DNA from: an uncultured Actinomycetes bacterium
Lineage (GTDB): Bacteria > Actinomycetota > Aquicultoria > CAJVYJ01
Reading direction: 5' to 3'
Assembly: GCA_913009475.1 (NCBI GenBank)
Contig: CAJVYJ010000033.1
Span: 1 to 13,380, forward strand
DNA length: 13,380 nt
Part shown: positions 13,242 to 13,380 of the stretch, piece after piece
Layout of the letters: each line of letters starts with the position of its first letter
How positions within the stretch are numbered: the stretch's first letter is position 1
Made by a program: the position numbers and the translations under genes
The notes under the pieces: model-generated
The model's database searches: none
What the model was told of the DNA's origin: nothing
Seen by the model: only the letters and a program-made list of their open reading frames with translations

Positions 13242-13322
13242 AGATCGGAAGAGCACACGTCTGAACTCCAGTCACACTGATATATCTCGTATGCCGTCTT
13301 CTGCTTGAAAAAAAAAAAAAAA
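13242..13322 (+). other. Illumina TruSeq index adapter plus poly-A read-through (artifact)
   Basis: Bases 13242-13275 are the standard TruSeq read-1 adapter start (AGATCGGAAGAGCACACGTC and onward to GTCAC). Bases 13276-13283 (ACTGATAT) fit a TruSeq LT index, recalled as number 25. Bases 13284-13307 are the P7 tail (ATCTCGTATGCCGTCTTCTG, then CTTG). Then 15 A residues (13308-13322), as read when a sequencer runs past the end of a short insert. This is contamination. Its translations (RKSTRLNSSH on +, KQKTAYEI on -) are familiar database contaminants. Confidence 0.99.
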
Positions 13323-13380
13323 CTCAAATACTCATGTTTTTGGCATTAATAGCAGAGTCTCAACAGTTCTATCATCCTGC
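13323..13380. other. 58 bases of unknown origin after the adapter
   Basis: AT-rich sequence following the adapter poly-A. It cannot be contiguous with the hydrolase gene because adapter lies between, so it is an assembly extension from other reads. No feature is recognised. Confidence 0.7.

Noticed and set aside
13133..13327. - strand frame containing KQKTAYEI and + strand frames ending in RKSTRLNSSH or EIGRAHV
   Set aside because: These residues are encoded by the Illumina adapter and poly-A, not by a genome.

Overview
The window reads as two different bacterial genomes joined end to end, closed at the right by sequencing-adapter sequence. Bases 1 to about 8800 are AT-rich and densely packed, with overlapping or closely spaced genes all on the + strand. 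The style (minimal FtsY without the acidic A domain, compact pentose phosphate enzymes, structured intergenic repeats) fits a candidate-phyla-radiation (Patescibacteria) bacterium; this is inference from style and cannot be proven here. Bases from about 9380 to 13241 are clearly richer in G+C, carry genes on both strands, and resemble a Nitrospira-like or other mid-to-high-GC environmental bacterium (also inference).

Left block: the 3' part of smc (chromosome condensation), overlapped by ftsY (signal recognition particle receptor), then three pentose phosphate genes. These are rpiB (ribose-5-phosphate isomerase B with a mycobacterial-type active site), a single 793-codon frame joining glucose-6-phosphate dehydrogenase (Zwf) to 6-phosphogluconate dehydrogenase (Gnd), and a short-type transketolase. 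Together they cover the oxidative branch (except a lactonase), pentose isomerisation, and the carbon shuffle back to glycolysis. About 480 non-coding bases follow the transketolase. They hold hairpins and a roughly 195-base repeat element bounded by 13-base inverted repeats.

Join region (about 9286-9480): the start of a hemerythrin-like gene on + and the start of a small antitoxin-like gene on - run into each other, and both lose their 3' ends. This is where the composition changes, so it is the probable chimeric junction, or else a real recombination scar.

Right block: a complete 1380-bp IS256-family insertion sequence (9802-11181) with 24-bp imperfect terminal inverted repeats and an exact 9-bp target duplication. 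It has landed just upstream of an MNT-type nucleotidyltransferase (mntA-like antitoxin). The partner HEPN toxin gene (hepT-like) survives only as a 23-codon stub. Then come an FKBP/SlyD-like lipoprotein on the - strand, endonuclease V (nfi) on +, and the 5' part of an alpha/beta hydrolase. The hydrolase is cut at about 13241 by an Illumina TruSeq index adapter (13242-13307), followed by 15 A residues and 58 bases of unknown origin.

The most interesting biology is the Zwf-Gnd fusion, the IS insertion next to a decayed MNT/HEPN module, and the inverted-repeat element. The most important practical point is that the contig contains at least one certain artifact (the adapter) and one probable chimeric join.
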